Below are positions 55,653-64,000 of a DNA stretch of 64,000 nucleotides, one piece after another. The position numbers and the translations under genes are program-made. The stretch is from the NCBI RefSeq assembly GCF_002209535.1, contig NZ_NJIG01000001.1, positions 310,001 through 374,000 on the forward strand, given 5' to 3'. Under the pieces are notes generated by a model. It did not search any database, was not told the DNA's origin, and worked only from the letters and a program-made list of their open reading frames with translations. The stretch comes from Achromobacter marplatensis. Its GTDB lineage: Bacteria; Pseudomonadota; Gammaproteobacteria; Burkholderiales; Burkholderiaceae_B. Position 1 is the first letter of the stretch; the number at the start of each line of letters is the position of its first letter.

Positions 55653-56945
55653 CTACTTCAGCGGCGCTTTGTCTTGCGACACATCCATGATCATGCGGGT
55701 GGCCAGATACAAGCGCGGCACGATGCTGTTGATCTGGATGTATTCGGCGTCGTTGGAGTGGGCGCCGAAGCCGCTCAGCCCCATCCCTTCGATGACCGGG
55801 CCGCGGGCCTTGAGGGCGGCGAAGGCGGCGTCGGTGCCGCCGCCGCTGGCGCGGTCGACGACTTTCATCGGCAGGTCCAGTTCCTTATAGATCTGCACCC
55901 CGTGCTGGGCCAGGGCGCGGGATGCCGCGGTGGCCTCCAGCGGCGGCCGGCGCACTTCGAACTTCACCGTGACCTTGGATTCGGGCAGCAGCTTCTTCTG
56001 GACGCGCTCTTCCAGCGTGCGTGCCAGGGCGTCGAAGTCGGACACGCGCAGGGCGCGGGCGTCGGCCTGGGCGGTTGCCTGGCCGGGAATGACGTTGCGG
56101 TTGGTGCCTGCCTGGGCCACGGTCCAGTTCAGCTTCAGGCCTTCCTCGGGCTTGGACAGCTTGTCCAACTGCAATAGCTGATGCGCCAACTCATATAGGG
56201 CATTGACGCCGCCTTCGGGACGGGCGCCGGCGTGCGAAGTCTTGCCCTGCACGGTCAGGTAGGCCGCGCCGATGCCGCTGGTGGCCAGCGTCAGGCGCGC
56301 TTCAGCGCCGCCGCCTTCGAACGAGAAGACGGCATCCTGGTCGGCGCCCAGGCGGGTGATCGTGCTGCGGGCACCCGGCGAACTGATCTCTTCGTCGCCG
56401 TTGATCAGCACGGTGATGGTGCCGAAATCGCGGAAGCCCAGCTTTTGCAGCAGGGTCAGGGTGTGGATGATGGTCGCAACCCCGTGCTTGTCGTCCGCGA
56501 TGCCCAGGCCGTACGCCTTGTCGCCGTCCACGCGGAACGGCTGGTCCTTCAGCATGCCGTTACGGTAGACCGTGTCCATGTGGGCGATCAGCATGATCTT
56601 CTTGGTGCCGGTGCCCTTGAATTCGGCGTGGACCATCGGACCGACCTTCTCCGGAGTGTCGTCCAGCCGGAAGACATCGGTGGCCGGCAGGATCTCGACC
56701 GTGCCGCCCAGCGCCTTCAGGCGGTCGCGGATCAATTCGGCGATGCGTTCGACGCCTTCGACGTCCTTGCTGCCGGATTCGATGTTGACCAGGTCCCGCA
56801 TGGTGTCAAGCATGGCCTGCTGCTGGCCTTGCGCGGCTTCGTGCACGGCGGCCACGGGCGCGGCCAGCGCCGCGTGCGCGCCGCCCAGGAACGCCAGGGC
56901 GATACAGGCACGCAGGACATGCAGGCGGGGAGAGGTAATCGGCAT
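55653..56945 (-). CDS. M20-family metallopeptidase (carboxypeptidase G2-like)
   Basis: A 430-residue di-zinc exopeptidase close to glutamate carboxypeptidase G2. After a signal peptide (LHVLRACIALAFLGGAHAAL) come VNIESGSKD, the zinc motifs LIAHMDTVY and GIADDKHGVA, the catalytic INGDEEISSPGAR, and a second metal-binding His near GLSGFGAHSNDAEYI. A dimerisation lid occupies the middle (SGIGAAYLTVQGKTSHAGA). It is periplasmic and could trim C-terminal glutamate from folates or peptides. Single gene on the minus strand. Confidence 0.9.
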   Translation of the reverse strand: MPITSPRLHVLRACIALAFLGGAHAALAAPVAAVHEAAQGQQQAMLDTMRDLVNIESGSKDVEGVERIAELIRDRLKALGGTVEILPATDVFRLDDTPEKVGPMVHAEFKGTGTKKIMLIAHMDTVYRNGMLKDQPFRVDGDKAYGLGIADDKHGVATIIHTLTLLQKLGFRDFGTITVLINGDEEISSPGARSTITRLGADQDAVFSFEGGGAEARLTLATSGIGAAYLTVQGKTSHAGARPEGGVNALYELAHQLLQLDKLSKPEEGLKLNWTVAQAGTNRNVIPGQATAQADARALRVSDFDALARTLEERVQKKLLPESKVTVKFEVRRPPLEATAASRALAQHGVQIYKELDLPMKVVDRASGGGTDAAFAALKARGPVIEGMGLSGFGAHSNDAEYIQINSIVPRLYLATRMIMDVSQDKAPLK

Positions 56946-57163
56946 TGAGAGAACCCTTTATGTGGCTGGGAAAGGGGCGCCGGCGGTATGGGCCGGCGTC
57001 AGGGGTGCGCGGCCGGGTGGCGGCTTGACCCTGCAGGTCACGATACGAGTGCGCAAGAGGCGCGAAAATGGTGATTTCCCGGGTTGACGGCATCCGGCTT
57101 CCATGTACCGGGGACAGGTTGGACGGCCCCACGGGAACTTGAAGTGAATCCGAAGCTCCCATA

Positions 57164-57244
57164 CGGGCGGGTAATGCTAAAATCCGCCCGCTGATCCGGT
57201 AATGACCGGTATGGGAATAGGGCGAATCGAGTTCGCCTTTTTTT
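57164..57244 (+). promoter_or_regulatory. predicted short transcript: extended -10 promoter, hairpin, terminator, upstream of ppiD
   Basis: TGCTAAAAT (57175-57183) is an extended -10 box flanked by the inverted repeat CGGGCGG/CCGCCCG (57164-57170 and 57184-57190). About 10 nt later comes hairpin CCGGT-AATG-ACCGG (57196-57209), then GGCGAA-TCGAG-TTCGCC and seven T (57221-57244), a complete intrinsic terminator 57 bp before the ppiD ATG. This could be an attenuator or a separate RNA of about 55 nt. The rest of 56946-57163 shows nothing clear. Confidence 0.5.
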
Positions 57245-57300
57245 ATGCGTTTTCGTGCGGCTCTGGGTGGATACCCCTGGAGTGCGGCAACAGGGATTCC

Positions 57301-59265
57301 ATGTTCGAATTTATTCGCAGCCATCGGCGCTGGATGCAGTTCATCCTGCTGCTTCTGATTGTGCCGTCCTTTTTCCTGGTCGGGATTCAAGGCTATGACA
57401 GCTTCATGCGCAAAGAGCCTGAGTTGGCGACAGTCGCCGGCCAGCCTATTTCGCGTGCCGAGTTTGATCAGGCGCACCGCAACCAGCTCGAGCAGTTCCG
57501 TCAACGCCTGGGCGCGCAGTTCGACCCGGCCGTGATCGATACGCCGGCCATGCGCGAAAGCCTGCTGAACCAGCTGATCAATCAGCGCCTGCTGGCCAAC
57601 GTCGCCGTCGACAACCGTTTCACGGTGTCCGACGAAACGCTGCGCAACACCATCGCCGCCATTCCGGAAGTGCAGGACAACGGCCGCTTCTCGCCCGAGC
57701 GCTATCGCCAGGTGCTGGCGGCCCAGGGCATGTCGCCGACTTCTTTTGAAGCCGGCCTGCGCCGCGACCTGGCGGTTGCCCGCGTGCTGGAGCCCGTCGG
57801 CCAATCGTCGCGCGCGCCCGCCGAAGTGGTGGCATCGCTGGAAACGGCGTTGACGCAGCAGCGCACGGTGCAACTGCGCCGCTTTGCTGCCGCCGACTAC
57901 CGCTCGCAAGTTACCGTTACCCCGGCCGATATCCAGGCCTGGTACGACGCCAACAAGCAGCAGCTGCAGATCCCCGAACAGGTCCAGGTGCAATACCTGG
58001 TGCTGGACGAGGCTGCCGCCACCCAAGGCATCCAGGTCAAGGACGAAGACCTGGCTTCGTATTACGAGCAGAACAAGAACCGCTTCGGCCAGCCCGAACG
58101 CCGCCGCGCCAGCCACATCATGATCGAAGTGGCACCGGGCGCCTCGGAAGATGCCCGCAAGGCCGCGCGCGTCAAGGCGGAAGACCTGGCTCGTCAGGCG
58201 GCTGCCGATCCGGCGCAGTTCGCTGAACTGGCCCGCAAGAATTCGCAGGATGCCGGTTCGGCCGCCAACGGTGGCGATCTGGGCTGGCTGGCGCCGGGCA
58301 TGTTGACCGGCCCGCTGGAAAAGGCGATTTTCGGCCAGGCCAAGGACCAGGTGTCCGGCGTGGTGGAAAGCCCGTCCGGCCTGCACATCGTCAAGGTCAC
58401 CGAGATCCAGCCCGCGGCCGTCAAGCCGCTGGCCGAGGTCAAGGACCAGATCACGGGCGAAGTGCGCAAGCAGCTTGCCGCCGTGCATTTCTCCGAAATG
58501 GCCAGCCAGCTGAACAAGCAGGTCTATGACCAGCGCGACAGCCTGCAACCGGCCGCCGACGCCGTCGGCCTGAAGCTGCGCACCGCCTCGGGCGTGACCC
58601 GCGAAGGCCTGCTGCCCGCCGACAAGGCCGGCCCGGGCTCGGCCATCGACAGCCCCGACGCCGAACTGCTGGACAACCCGCGTGTGCGTCAGGTGCTGTT
58701 CTCGCCCGATGTCCTGCGTGAAAAGCAGAACTCTGGCGTGATTGAACTGTCGCCTGCCACGATGCTGGCCGTGCGCGTCGCTGCCGTGGAACCGGCACAC
58801 GTGCCGACGCTGGACAAGGTCAGCGATTCGATCCGCGCCAAGCTGCTGGACGAGCGTTCGGCCGAAGCCGCCAAGAAGGCAGGCGAAGCCGCGCTGGCCG
58901 CCGACAAGGCCAACCCGTCGGCCGCGCCGGAGGGCTTCTCGCCCGCCGTGACCGTGTCGCGCCAGGATCCGAAGGACGTGCCGCAAGCGGTGGTCGACGC
59001 CGCGATGCGTTTGCCCGCCACCCAATTGCCCGGTTATGCCGGCGTGCAATCGGGCGTGGACTACACCTTGGTTCGCCTGGAGAAGGTCGAGGCCGGCACG
59101 GTGGACGCGTCCGCCAAGGACCGCCTGGCGCAACAGCTGTCGGGTGGCCTGGGCCAGGCCGAGATCGAAGCGCTGCTGAAGATGCTGCGTGAACAGTACA
59201 AGGTGCAGGTGCTGCCCAGCGCCGCCGAAGTCATCCGCGGCGACCAGCCGCAGGCGGCGGGCTGA
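57301..59265 (+). CDS. ppiD: periplasmic folding chaperone PpiD
   Basis: PpiD is an inner-membrane-anchored chaperone at the Sec translocon exit. Start at ATG 57301 gives MFEFIRSHRRWMQFILLLLI, a short cytosolic tail plus one membrane anchor. A SurA-N-like domain follows (ATVAGQPISRAEFDQAHRNQ). Next is the parvulin rotamase domain around residues 270-370 (RRASHIMIEVAPGASEDAR, FAELARKNSQDAGSAANGGD, VESPSGLHIVKVTEI), then a C-terminal chaperone lobe. Length 654 is typical. In E. coli it follows hupB; here the upstream gene is an unrelated peptidase. Confidence 0.94.
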   Translation: MFEFIRSHRRWMQFILLLLIVPSFFLVGIQGYDSFMRKEPELATVAGQPISRAEFDQAHRNQLEQFRQRLGAQFDPAVIDTPAMRESLLNQLINQRLLANVAVDNRFTVSDETLRNTIAAIPEVQDNGRFSPERYRQVLAAQGMSPTSFEAGLRRDLAVARVLEPVGQSSRAPAEVVASLETALTQQRTVQLRRFAAADYRSQVTVTPADIQAWYDANKQQLQIPEQVQVQYLVLDEAAATQGIQVKDEDLASYYEQNKNRFGQPERRRASHIMIEVAPGASEDARKAARVKAEDLARQAAADPAQFAELARKNSQDAGSAANGGDLGWLAPGMLTGPLEKAIFGQAKDQVSGVVESPSGLHIVKVTEIQPAAVKPLAEVKDQITGEVRKQLAAVHFSEMASQLNKQVYDQRDSLQPAADAVGLKLRTASGVTREGLLPADKAGPGSAIDSPDAELLDNPRVRQVLFSPDVLREKQNSGVIELSPATMLAVRVAAVEPAHVPTLDKVSDSIRAKLLDERSAEAAKKAGEAALAADKANPSAAPEGFSPAVTVSRQDPKDVPQAVVDAAMRLPATQLPGYAGVQSGVDYTLVRLEKVEAGTVDASAKDRLAQQLSGGLGQAEIEALLKMLREQYKVQVLPSAAEVIRGDQPQAAG

Positions 59266-59291
59266 TCAGCCCACCAGGGGCCGCGCGGCCC

Positions 59292-59957
59292 CTAGTTCAA
59301 CAGTGGCCGCAGCGTCGGCCACACGTTGTCCAGCAATTGCGGCTGGGCATCCTCGTTCGGATGGATGCCGTCAGCCTGGAACATCGCCCGGTTCGTTGCG
59401 ATACCTTCCATCAGGAAGGGCACGAGCCGGGCGTTTTCGTCTTTGGCGACCGTAGGAAACAGCTGGGCGAAGCGCTGCGTGTAGTCGCGGCCATAATTGG
59501 GCGGAATCTGCATGCCCACGATCAGCACCTGGGCATCCGCTTTGCGCGATGCCTGGGCCATGGCGCGCAGGTTCTGTTCGGTCATGGCCAGCGACAGGCC
59601 GCGCAGCGCGTCGTTCGAACCCAGTTCCAGCACCACCACCGCCGGCGCGTGCTGGCGCAGCAGCGCCGGCAGGCGCGCCACGCCGCCGCTGGTCGTGTCG
59701 CCGCTGATGCTGGCATTGACCACCTGGTACTTCGGGTATTGTTCCGAAACGCGGGCCGACAGCAGGGGCACCCAGCCGGTGCCGCGCTTCAGGCCGTATT
59801 CGGCGGACAGGCTGTCGCCCACCACCAATACGGTACGCGACGCGGAACCCTGGGCCGCCGCGGTGGTCTGAGCGTGGGCGGGGTACGCCATGACGGCGGC
59901 TGCCAGGGCGGTGGTCGCCAGGGCGGAAGTAAGACGCAGACGGGAAAATAGGCGCAT
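59292..59957 (-). CDS. tesA: SGNH-family esterase/thioesterase, TesA-like
   Basis: A 221-residue periplasmic esterase of the TesA/arylesterase group. After a signal peptide (RLTSALATTALAAAVMAYPA) come the four SGNH blocks: VVGDSLSAEYGL (nucleophile Ser), SISGDTTSGG, ELGSNDALRG and DGIHPNEDAQ (His, Asp). It hydrolyses acyl-CoA or ester substrates. The ATG at 59957 overlaps the ATG of the divergent ybbA-type gene on the other strand by two bases. E. coli has the same divergent pairing with a small gap. Confidence 0.91.
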   Translation of the reverse strand: MRLFSRLRLTSALATTALAAAVMAYPAHAQTTAAAQGSASRTVLVVGDSLSAEYGLKRGTGWVPLLSARVSEQYPKYQVVNASISGDTTSGGVARLPALLRQHAPAVVVLELGSNDALRGLSLAMTEQNLRAMAQASRKADAQVLIVGMQIPPNYGRDYTQRFAQLFPTVAKDENARLVPFLMEGIATNRAMFQADGIHPNEDAQPQLLDNVWPTLRPLLN

Positions 59958-60633
59958 GGATAGCAAGAATTCGATCGAGGTGAAAGGGCTGGGCAAGCGG
60001 GTGGCCGATGCCGGCGGGACGCTGTCTATCCTGGAAGGTATTGATTTTACGGTGGCCGCCGGCAGCGCCGTGGCCATCACCGGAAGCTCCGGATCGGGCA
60101 AGTCCACGTTACTGGGACTGCTGGCCGGGCTGGATGTTCCCAGCATGGGCAGCGTACACCTGGCCGGGCAGGACCTGTTCGCGCTGGATGAGGACGGCCG
60201 TGCGCGGCTGCGGGCCAATCATGTGGGGTTCGTGTTCCAGTCGTTCCAGCTGCTGCCGAACCTGACGGCGCTGGAAAACGTCATGTTGCCGCTGGAGCTG
60301 GCCGGGCAATCCGCCCGCGAGGCGGCGCAGGCCATGTTGGAACGCGTGGGGCTGGGCGCCCGGCTGCATCATTACCCGCGGACGCTGTCCGGCGGCGAGC
60401 AGCAGCGCGTATCGCTGGCGCGCGCCTTCGTGGTGCAGCCCGACCTGCTGTTTGCGGACGAGCCCACGGGCAGCCTGGATGCCGCCACGGGCGTGACCGT
60501 CATCGACCTGATGTTCGACCTGCACCGCGAGCACGGCACCACGCTGGTGCTGGTGACGCACGACCCGCAGTTGGCCGCCCGTTGCGGGCGCCAGCTGGTG
60601 CTGGCAGCAGGCCGGATGGTCCAGGGCGCCTGA
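59956..60633 (+). CDS. ABC transporter ATP-binding protein, YbbA-like
   Basis: A 225-residue ATPase of the MacB/LolD branch. Walker A is GSSGSGKST, the signature TLSGGEQQRVSLARAF, Walker B LLFADEPTGSLDAAT, and H-loop VTHDPQLAARC. E. coli ybbA is followed by the permease ybbP; here the next gene is on the other strand and not a permease, so the partner is missing or elsewhere. Divergent from the tesA-like gene with overlapping start codons, so the promoter of each must lie inside the other gene. Confidence 0.9.
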   Translation: MDSKNSIEVKGLGKRVADAGGTLSILEGIDFTVAAGSAVAITGSSGSGKSTLLGLLAGLDVPSMGSVHLAGQDLFALDEDGRARLRANHVGFVFQSFQLLPNLTALENVMLPLELAGQSAREAAQAMLERVGLGARLHHYPRTLSGGEQQRVSLARAFVVQPDLLFADEPTGSLDAATGVTVIDLMFDLHREHGTTLVLVTHDPQLAARCGRQLVLAAGRMVQGA

Positions 60634-60678
60634 GGCGCCCCGGCCGGCCTTATCTGATCACGGCGTTCGCCGGATCAA

Positions 60679-61662
60679 TCACTTCGCCTTGGCGACGGCC
60701 TGGTTCCAGGCCGCGACCACGGCTTCATACTCGGTGGCGGCGGCTTCCTGGCTGACCGGGAAGATCTTGATCGTCGACAGGTCGGGCAGGGTGGTCAGGC
60801 TGGCCACCGCCACGTCGGTGCGCGTCGGGCGGCGGAAGTTCTTCACCAGTTGCGCTTCCTGCGACGCCTTGCTCAGCAGGCCGTCGTACAGCGCCTTGGC
60901 CGCATCCAGGTTCTTCGCGCCCTTGATGATGAACATGCCTTCCGGCGCCAGGTAGCTGCCTTCGCTCGGGTAGACGAGCTTGATCTCTTTCTGGCCACCG
61001 GCTACGTATTCCTGCGCGGCGTACTCCAGCGTCATGCCCACGGCGTATTCGCCGGCGGCGACGCCCTTGTAGGTGGTGCCCGACGAGGCCGTCACGACCG
61101 CGTTGGCGGCGATCTTGTCCAGCCCGGCCTGGCCGAACTGCTTGTACAGGCCGTACACCAGCATGTAGGCCGTGCCGCTCTTGGACGGATCGGTGATGGC
61201 GAACTTGTTCTTCCACTGCGGCTGCATCAGGTCCGACCACGTGGCCGGTGCCGGCAGACCCTTCAACTGGCGCTCGTTGACCATCATCACCATGACGTGC
61301 ACGTTCGTGCCCACCCACAGGTCGTCCGGGCCGCGGAATTCGGCCGGGATCTTGTCCAGGTCTGCCGGGCGATAGGCCTGCAGATGCTGGCGGTAGGCGC
61401 CCAGGGTGCCGAAGCCGCCGCTCCAGAACAGGTCGCCGCGCGGGTTCTGCGATTCGGCTTCGATGCGCTTCATCATCGTGCCGGTGCCGCCCGTGACGGG
61501 CTGCACATTCAGCTTGGGGCTCGTCTTCTTCACGGCTTCCAGCGCGGTCTCGATGGTCTCCGTATTGTTCGACGAATACAGCACGACGTTCTGGGCGTGC
61601 GCGGCGCCCGTCGCCAGGGCGGCGGTCAGGACACTGGTGAGTATCAGGTGCTTGAGTTGCAT
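60679..61662 (-). CDS. Fe3+/phosphonate-type ABC substrate-binding protein
   Basis: A 327-residue periplasmic receptor of the AfuA/FbpA-like class. A signal peptide (LILTSVLTAALATGAAHA) precedes NVVLYSSNNTETIETALEAV, VTGGTGTMMKRIEAESQNPR and GDLFWSGGFGTLGAYRQHLQ, then ITDPSKSGTAYMLVYGLYKQ. The metal-binding pair of tyrosines of FbpA is not clearly in place (MTLEYAAQEYVAG), so iron is a guess and phosphonate or another ligand is possible. It is the last gene of the ATPase-permease-receptor operon on the minus strand. Confidence 0.82.
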   Translation of the reverse strand: MQLKHLILTSVLTAALATGAAHAQNVVLYSSNNTETIETALEAVKKTSPKLNVQPVTGGTGTMMKRIEAESQNPRGDLFWSGGFGTLGAYRQHLQAYRPADLDKIPAEFRGPDDLWVGTNVHVMVMMVNERQLKGLPAPATWSDLMQPQWKNKFAITDPSKSGTAYMLVYGLYKQFGQAGLDKIAANAVVTASSGTTYKGVAAGEYAVGMTLEYAAQEYVAGGQKEIKLVYPSEGSYLAPEGMFIIKGAKNLDAAKALYDGLLSKASQEAQLVKNFRRPTRTDVAVASLTTLPDLSTIKIFPVSQEAAATEYEAVVAAWNQAVAKAK

Positions 61663-61685
61663 GGGTAGCCTTTGGATCGAGGGGG

Positions 61686-63332
61686 TTATTTGCCGGAGAA
61701 CAGCTTGATGCGGAATGCCTTGACCGACACGATGATGGGCAGCACGATCACCGTGACCAGCGCGGCGCCATAGGCGGACGCCATGCCCAGCCTGCCGCCG
61801 TCGACCTGGCGGAAGATGGCGATCGGCATGGTTTCCAGGCCGCCGCTGTAGGCCACGATCGAAGCCGACAGCTCGGAGATCGTCGTCAGCCACATCAGGA
61901 TGGCAGCCGAAATGATCGATGCCTTCATCGCGGGCAGGATCACTTTGAAGAAGGTCATCAGTGGCGACACGCCCAGGCTGATCGAAGCCTCTTCGATCGA
62001 GTCGGGAATGTTGAACAGCACCGACGAGGCGTTGCGCACGGCGAATGGCAGGCGGCGCACCGTGTAGCACAGCACCATGATGCCGGAGGTGCCGGCCAGC
62101 ACCAGCCAGCCGGTGTTGAAGGTCTGCACCAGCGCAATGCCCAGCACCGTGCCGGAAATCGTCAGCGGCAGCACCACGATGTAGTCCAGCACCTGCGTGA
62201 AGGCGCTGCGCTTCTTGATCGTCAGGTAGCTGACCAGCACGGCGAAGGCCACGCCCAGCACCGTCGCCAGCGAGGCGAATTTCAACGAATTCAGGATTGG
62301 TTCCGGCGCCCCATGCACCGCGCGCTGCATACTGGCCAGCGACCATTGGCCCCATTGCATGACGGGCCCGCTGGTCTTGGTGAAGGCGGCCACGAACACG
62401 ATGATGAGCGGCAGCATGGACAACAGGATCACGAAGCCGACGCCGCCGGTATAGAGCGCGGCGGTCCACGAACGCACGCGCACGGCGGCTGGCGCGCGGC
62501 CCTGCGTCATGGTGTAGACCTTGCGTTCCACCACGCGCTTCTGGAAGAACAGCACGATGGCGACGATGGCGATCGACACCACCGACATGGCGCTCTGGAG
62601 CGTGGGGCTGCCGCCCATTTCGCTGACGAACGTGTTGTAGGTCATCACCGACAGCAGCGGCACGCGGCTGCCCAGCAGCATCGCAAGCGCGAAGTTGCCG
62701 ACCACCAGCGTGAACACCACCAGCGCATTGACCAGCACCGCGGGCAGCAGCACGGGCACCAGCACGCGCAGCTTGGTCAGGAACGGCGGCGTGCCCAGGC
62801 TCAGCCCGGCTTCTTCCAGTTGCCCGTCAAAGCCGCGTAGCGCGGCCAGTACGCCCAGGTAGATGTACGTGTAATAGACGAGCGTCATGGAAAACACCAT
62901 GCCCGTCCAGCCGTAGAAAGAGGGCAGTGAGATGCCCGCGTCGCCCAGCAGGTTCGTCAACAGGCCGTTGTTGCCCAGGATCAGCAGCCAGGACTGGCCC
63001 ACGATGATCTCGGGGATCACGATGGTCAGCACCGGCAGGATCGCCACCAGGTTCTTCAACGGGAAGTCGTAGCGCGCCACCATGTAGGCAAACGGCACGC
63101 CCACCAGCACGGTGCAGGTGGTGACCGCCAGGCCCAGGATCAGCGTGTTGCCGAAGGCCTCCAGGTATTGTGAATCCGCCAGCAGGGCCTTGAAGCCTTC
63201 CAGCGAAAAGCCGCCATCTTCTCCTGTGACGCTGTTGCCGAACAGCACGCCCAGCGGGTACAGCACGAAGAACAGCAGCAAGACCAGGCTGATCGCGGTC
63301 AGGATGCCCCAGGGCCACCATTTGATTTTCAT
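61686..63332 (-). CDS. ABC transporter permease, two fused domains (FbpB/AfuB-like)
   Basis: A 548-residue permease with two six-helix BPD_transp_1 halves in one chain. EAA-type loops are AALRGFDGQLEEAGLSLGTP (first half) and FNIPDSIEEASISLGVSPLM (second). The fused arrangement is usual for Fe3+ importers such as FbpB. The gap to the receptor gene is 23 bp, to the ATPase 13 bp. Confidence 0.9.
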   Translation of the reverse strand: MKIKWWPWGILTAISLVLLLFFVLYPLGVLFGNSVTGEDGGFSLEGFKALLADSQYLEAFGNTLILGLAVTTCTVLVGVPFAYMVARYDFPLKNLVAILPVLTIVIPEIIVGQSWLLILGNNGLLTNLLGDAGISLPSFYGWTGMVFSMTLVYYTYIYLGVLAALRGFDGQLEEAGLSLGTPPFLTKLRVLVPVLLPAVLVNALVVFTLVVGNFALAMLLGSRVPLLSVMTYNTFVSEMGGSPTLQSAMSVVSIAIVAIVLFFQKRVVERKVYTMTQGRAPAAVRVRSWTAALYTGGVGFVILLSMLPLIIVFVAAFTKTSGPVMQWGQWSLASMQRAVHGAPEPILNSLKFASLATVLGVAFAVLVSYLTIKKRSAFTQVLDYIVVLPLTISGTVLGIALVQTFNTGWLVLAGTSGIMVLCYTVRRLPFAVRNASSVLFNIPDSIEEASISLGVSPLMTFFKVILPAMKASIISAAILMWLTTISELSASIVAYSGGLETMPIAIFRQVDGGRLGMASAYGAALVTVIVLPIIVSVKAFRIKLFSGK

Positions 63333-63345
63333 GGCGTGCGCGTCC

Positions 63346-64000
63346 TTAGGCGTTGACGACGCGGCTGTCGGCGGGGATCAGCACCTGCACGGCTTCGCCG
63401 GGCTGGAACTGCGCGACCATGTTGCCCGCATGCAATTCGACCCGGATCTCGGATCCGTTGTCCAACGCGATGCGATAGGCGGTCTTGAAGCCCAGGTACT
63501 GGCGGCGCAGCACCTTGCCCGGCAGCGTGTTCGGCACGTAGGGCGCGGGCGCCATCAGGGCGAGTTCTTCGGGACGCGCGATCAGTACGCCGTTGGCGTC
63601 CAACCGCGTGCTGCCTTGCATGCCATCAAAGCCCAGGCCGCACAGTTCGTAGCGGACATGGCCCTCTGGCGCGCCCTCCAGCCCGGTCTGCGCCGGCACG
63701 GGAATTACATTGGCCGAGCCGATGAAGTCGGCCACATAGGCGTTGACCGGCGTGCCGTAGAGCTCTTCCGGCGTGCCCAATTGGGCAATGTTGCCGTGGT
63801 CCATGATGGCGATGCGGTCCGACATCGCCAACGCCTCTTCCTGATCGTGCGTGACGAACACGGTCGTGATGCCGGCTTCGCGCACCAGGTCGAGGATGAC
63901 GTCGCGCATCTGCAGCCGCATCTTGGCATCCAGGTTGGACAGCGGCTCGTCCATCAGCAGCACGCGCGGCCGGATCACCAGCGCGCGCGCCAGGGCAACC
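63346..64000 (-). CDS. ABC transporter ATP-binding protein, 5'-truncated by window edge
   Basis: The C-terminal 218 residues of an FbpC/PotA-type ATPase. Visible are the end of the signature helix (VALARALVIRPR), Walker B LLMDEPLSNLDAKMRLQMRD, the H-loop VFVTHDQEEALAMSDRIAIM, GTPEELYGTPVNAYVADFIG, and a C-terminal TOBE domain (PGKVLRRQYLGFKTAYRIAL). Walker A and the start lie beyond 64000. It is the first gene of the importer operon. Confidence 0.9.
   Translation of the reverse strand, partial: VALARALVIRPRVLLMDEPLSNLDAKMRLQMRDVILDLVREAGITTVFVTHDQEEALAMSDRIAIMDHGNIAQLGTPEELYGTPVNAYVADFIGSANVIPVPAQTGLEGAPEGHVRYELCGLGFDGMQGSTRLDANGVLIARPEELALMAPAPYVPNTLPGKVLRRQYLGFKTAYRIALDNGSEIRVELHAGNMVAQFQPGEAVQVLIPADSRVVNA

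Noticed and set aside
57221..57237. GGCGAATCGAGTTCGCC looked at first like a tRNA T-arm
   Set aside because: No acceptor stem, anticodon arm or CCA region around it; the seven T residues show it is a terminator.

Overview
The window is a stretch of high-GC (by eye about two-thirds G+C) bacterial chromosome. Gene content points to a betaproteobacterium of the order Burkholderiales, most likely family Alcaligenaceae (Achromobacter/Bordetella group). The grounds are a Bug-type tripartite-tricarboxylate binding protein, a surE-pcm-nlpD block, a TorF-type porin, a fused PhaAB antiporter subunit, a peroxiredoxin-glutaredoxin hybrid and a GC-rich intergenic repeat of a type common in this order. The genus is an inference. 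I see 63 protein genes, two of them cut by the window ends, and no rRNA, tRNA, CRISPR array, insertion sequence or prophage.

Layout. 0-5.5 kb: the tail of a LysR regulator, an acyl-CoA dehydrogenase, then small housekeeping or unknown genes (TPR, DUF2784, NTF2-like, a membrane Mrr-like protein, S4, DUF502). 5.6-7.6 kb: a divergent Lrp-type regulator and dadA (D-amino acid dehydrogenase), with an 11-bp inverted repeat between them. 7.6-11.4 kb: a translationally coupled nuclease/ATPase pair of the SbcD-SbcC/YhaO-YhaN kind. 11.8-15 kb: a DMT exporter, an unusual hexapeptide-repeat (predicted beta-helix) protein that overlaps it tail to tail, and a Bug binding protein. 15.5-21.6 kb: a complete six-gene Pha/Mrp Na+(K+)/H+ antiporter operon with every junction overlapping. 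21.8-28.1 kb: a secreted protein, HAD phosphatase, tadA, an LD-carboxypeptidase with an added Lys/Ala and His-rich N-terminus, an ABC-F ATPase and an MFS carrier.

28.2-32.7 kb: an SsuABC/TauABC-like ABC importer with an extra binding protein, a YigZ-family protein and thioredoxin. 32.9-37.3 kb: a luciferase-like oxidoreductase, a purine permease, tsaD and plsY. 37.5-41.5 kb: surE-pcm-nlpD followed directly by a DEDDy exonuclease where E. coli has rpoS, then a Spy-like periplasmic protein. 41.6-48.7 kb looks accessory: a TorF porin behind a well-formed sigma-54 promoter with an NtrC-like site, two lone immunity-type genes (Imm11-like and Imm51-like), and two LysR+MFS cassettes. 48.8-57 kb: rlmD, a cueR/copZ copper pair with two operators, the peroxiredoxin-glutaredoxin hybrid and a dihydrolipoyl dehydrogenase, rlmJ, ugpQ and an M20 peptidase. 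57.2-64 kb: ppiD behind a short predicted transcript that ends in a terminator, a tesA-type esterase whose start codon overlaps that of the divergent ybbA-type ATPase, and an Fe3+-type ABC importer running off the right end.

No large undescribed system is evident. The items most worth following are the hexapeptide-repeat protein, the sigma-54/NtrC-type control of a porin lacking glnK-amtB neighbours, the orphan immunity genes, the His-rich LD-carboxypeptidase, and the short terminated leader in front of ppiD. All family assignments are from reading sequence motifs; no search was run.
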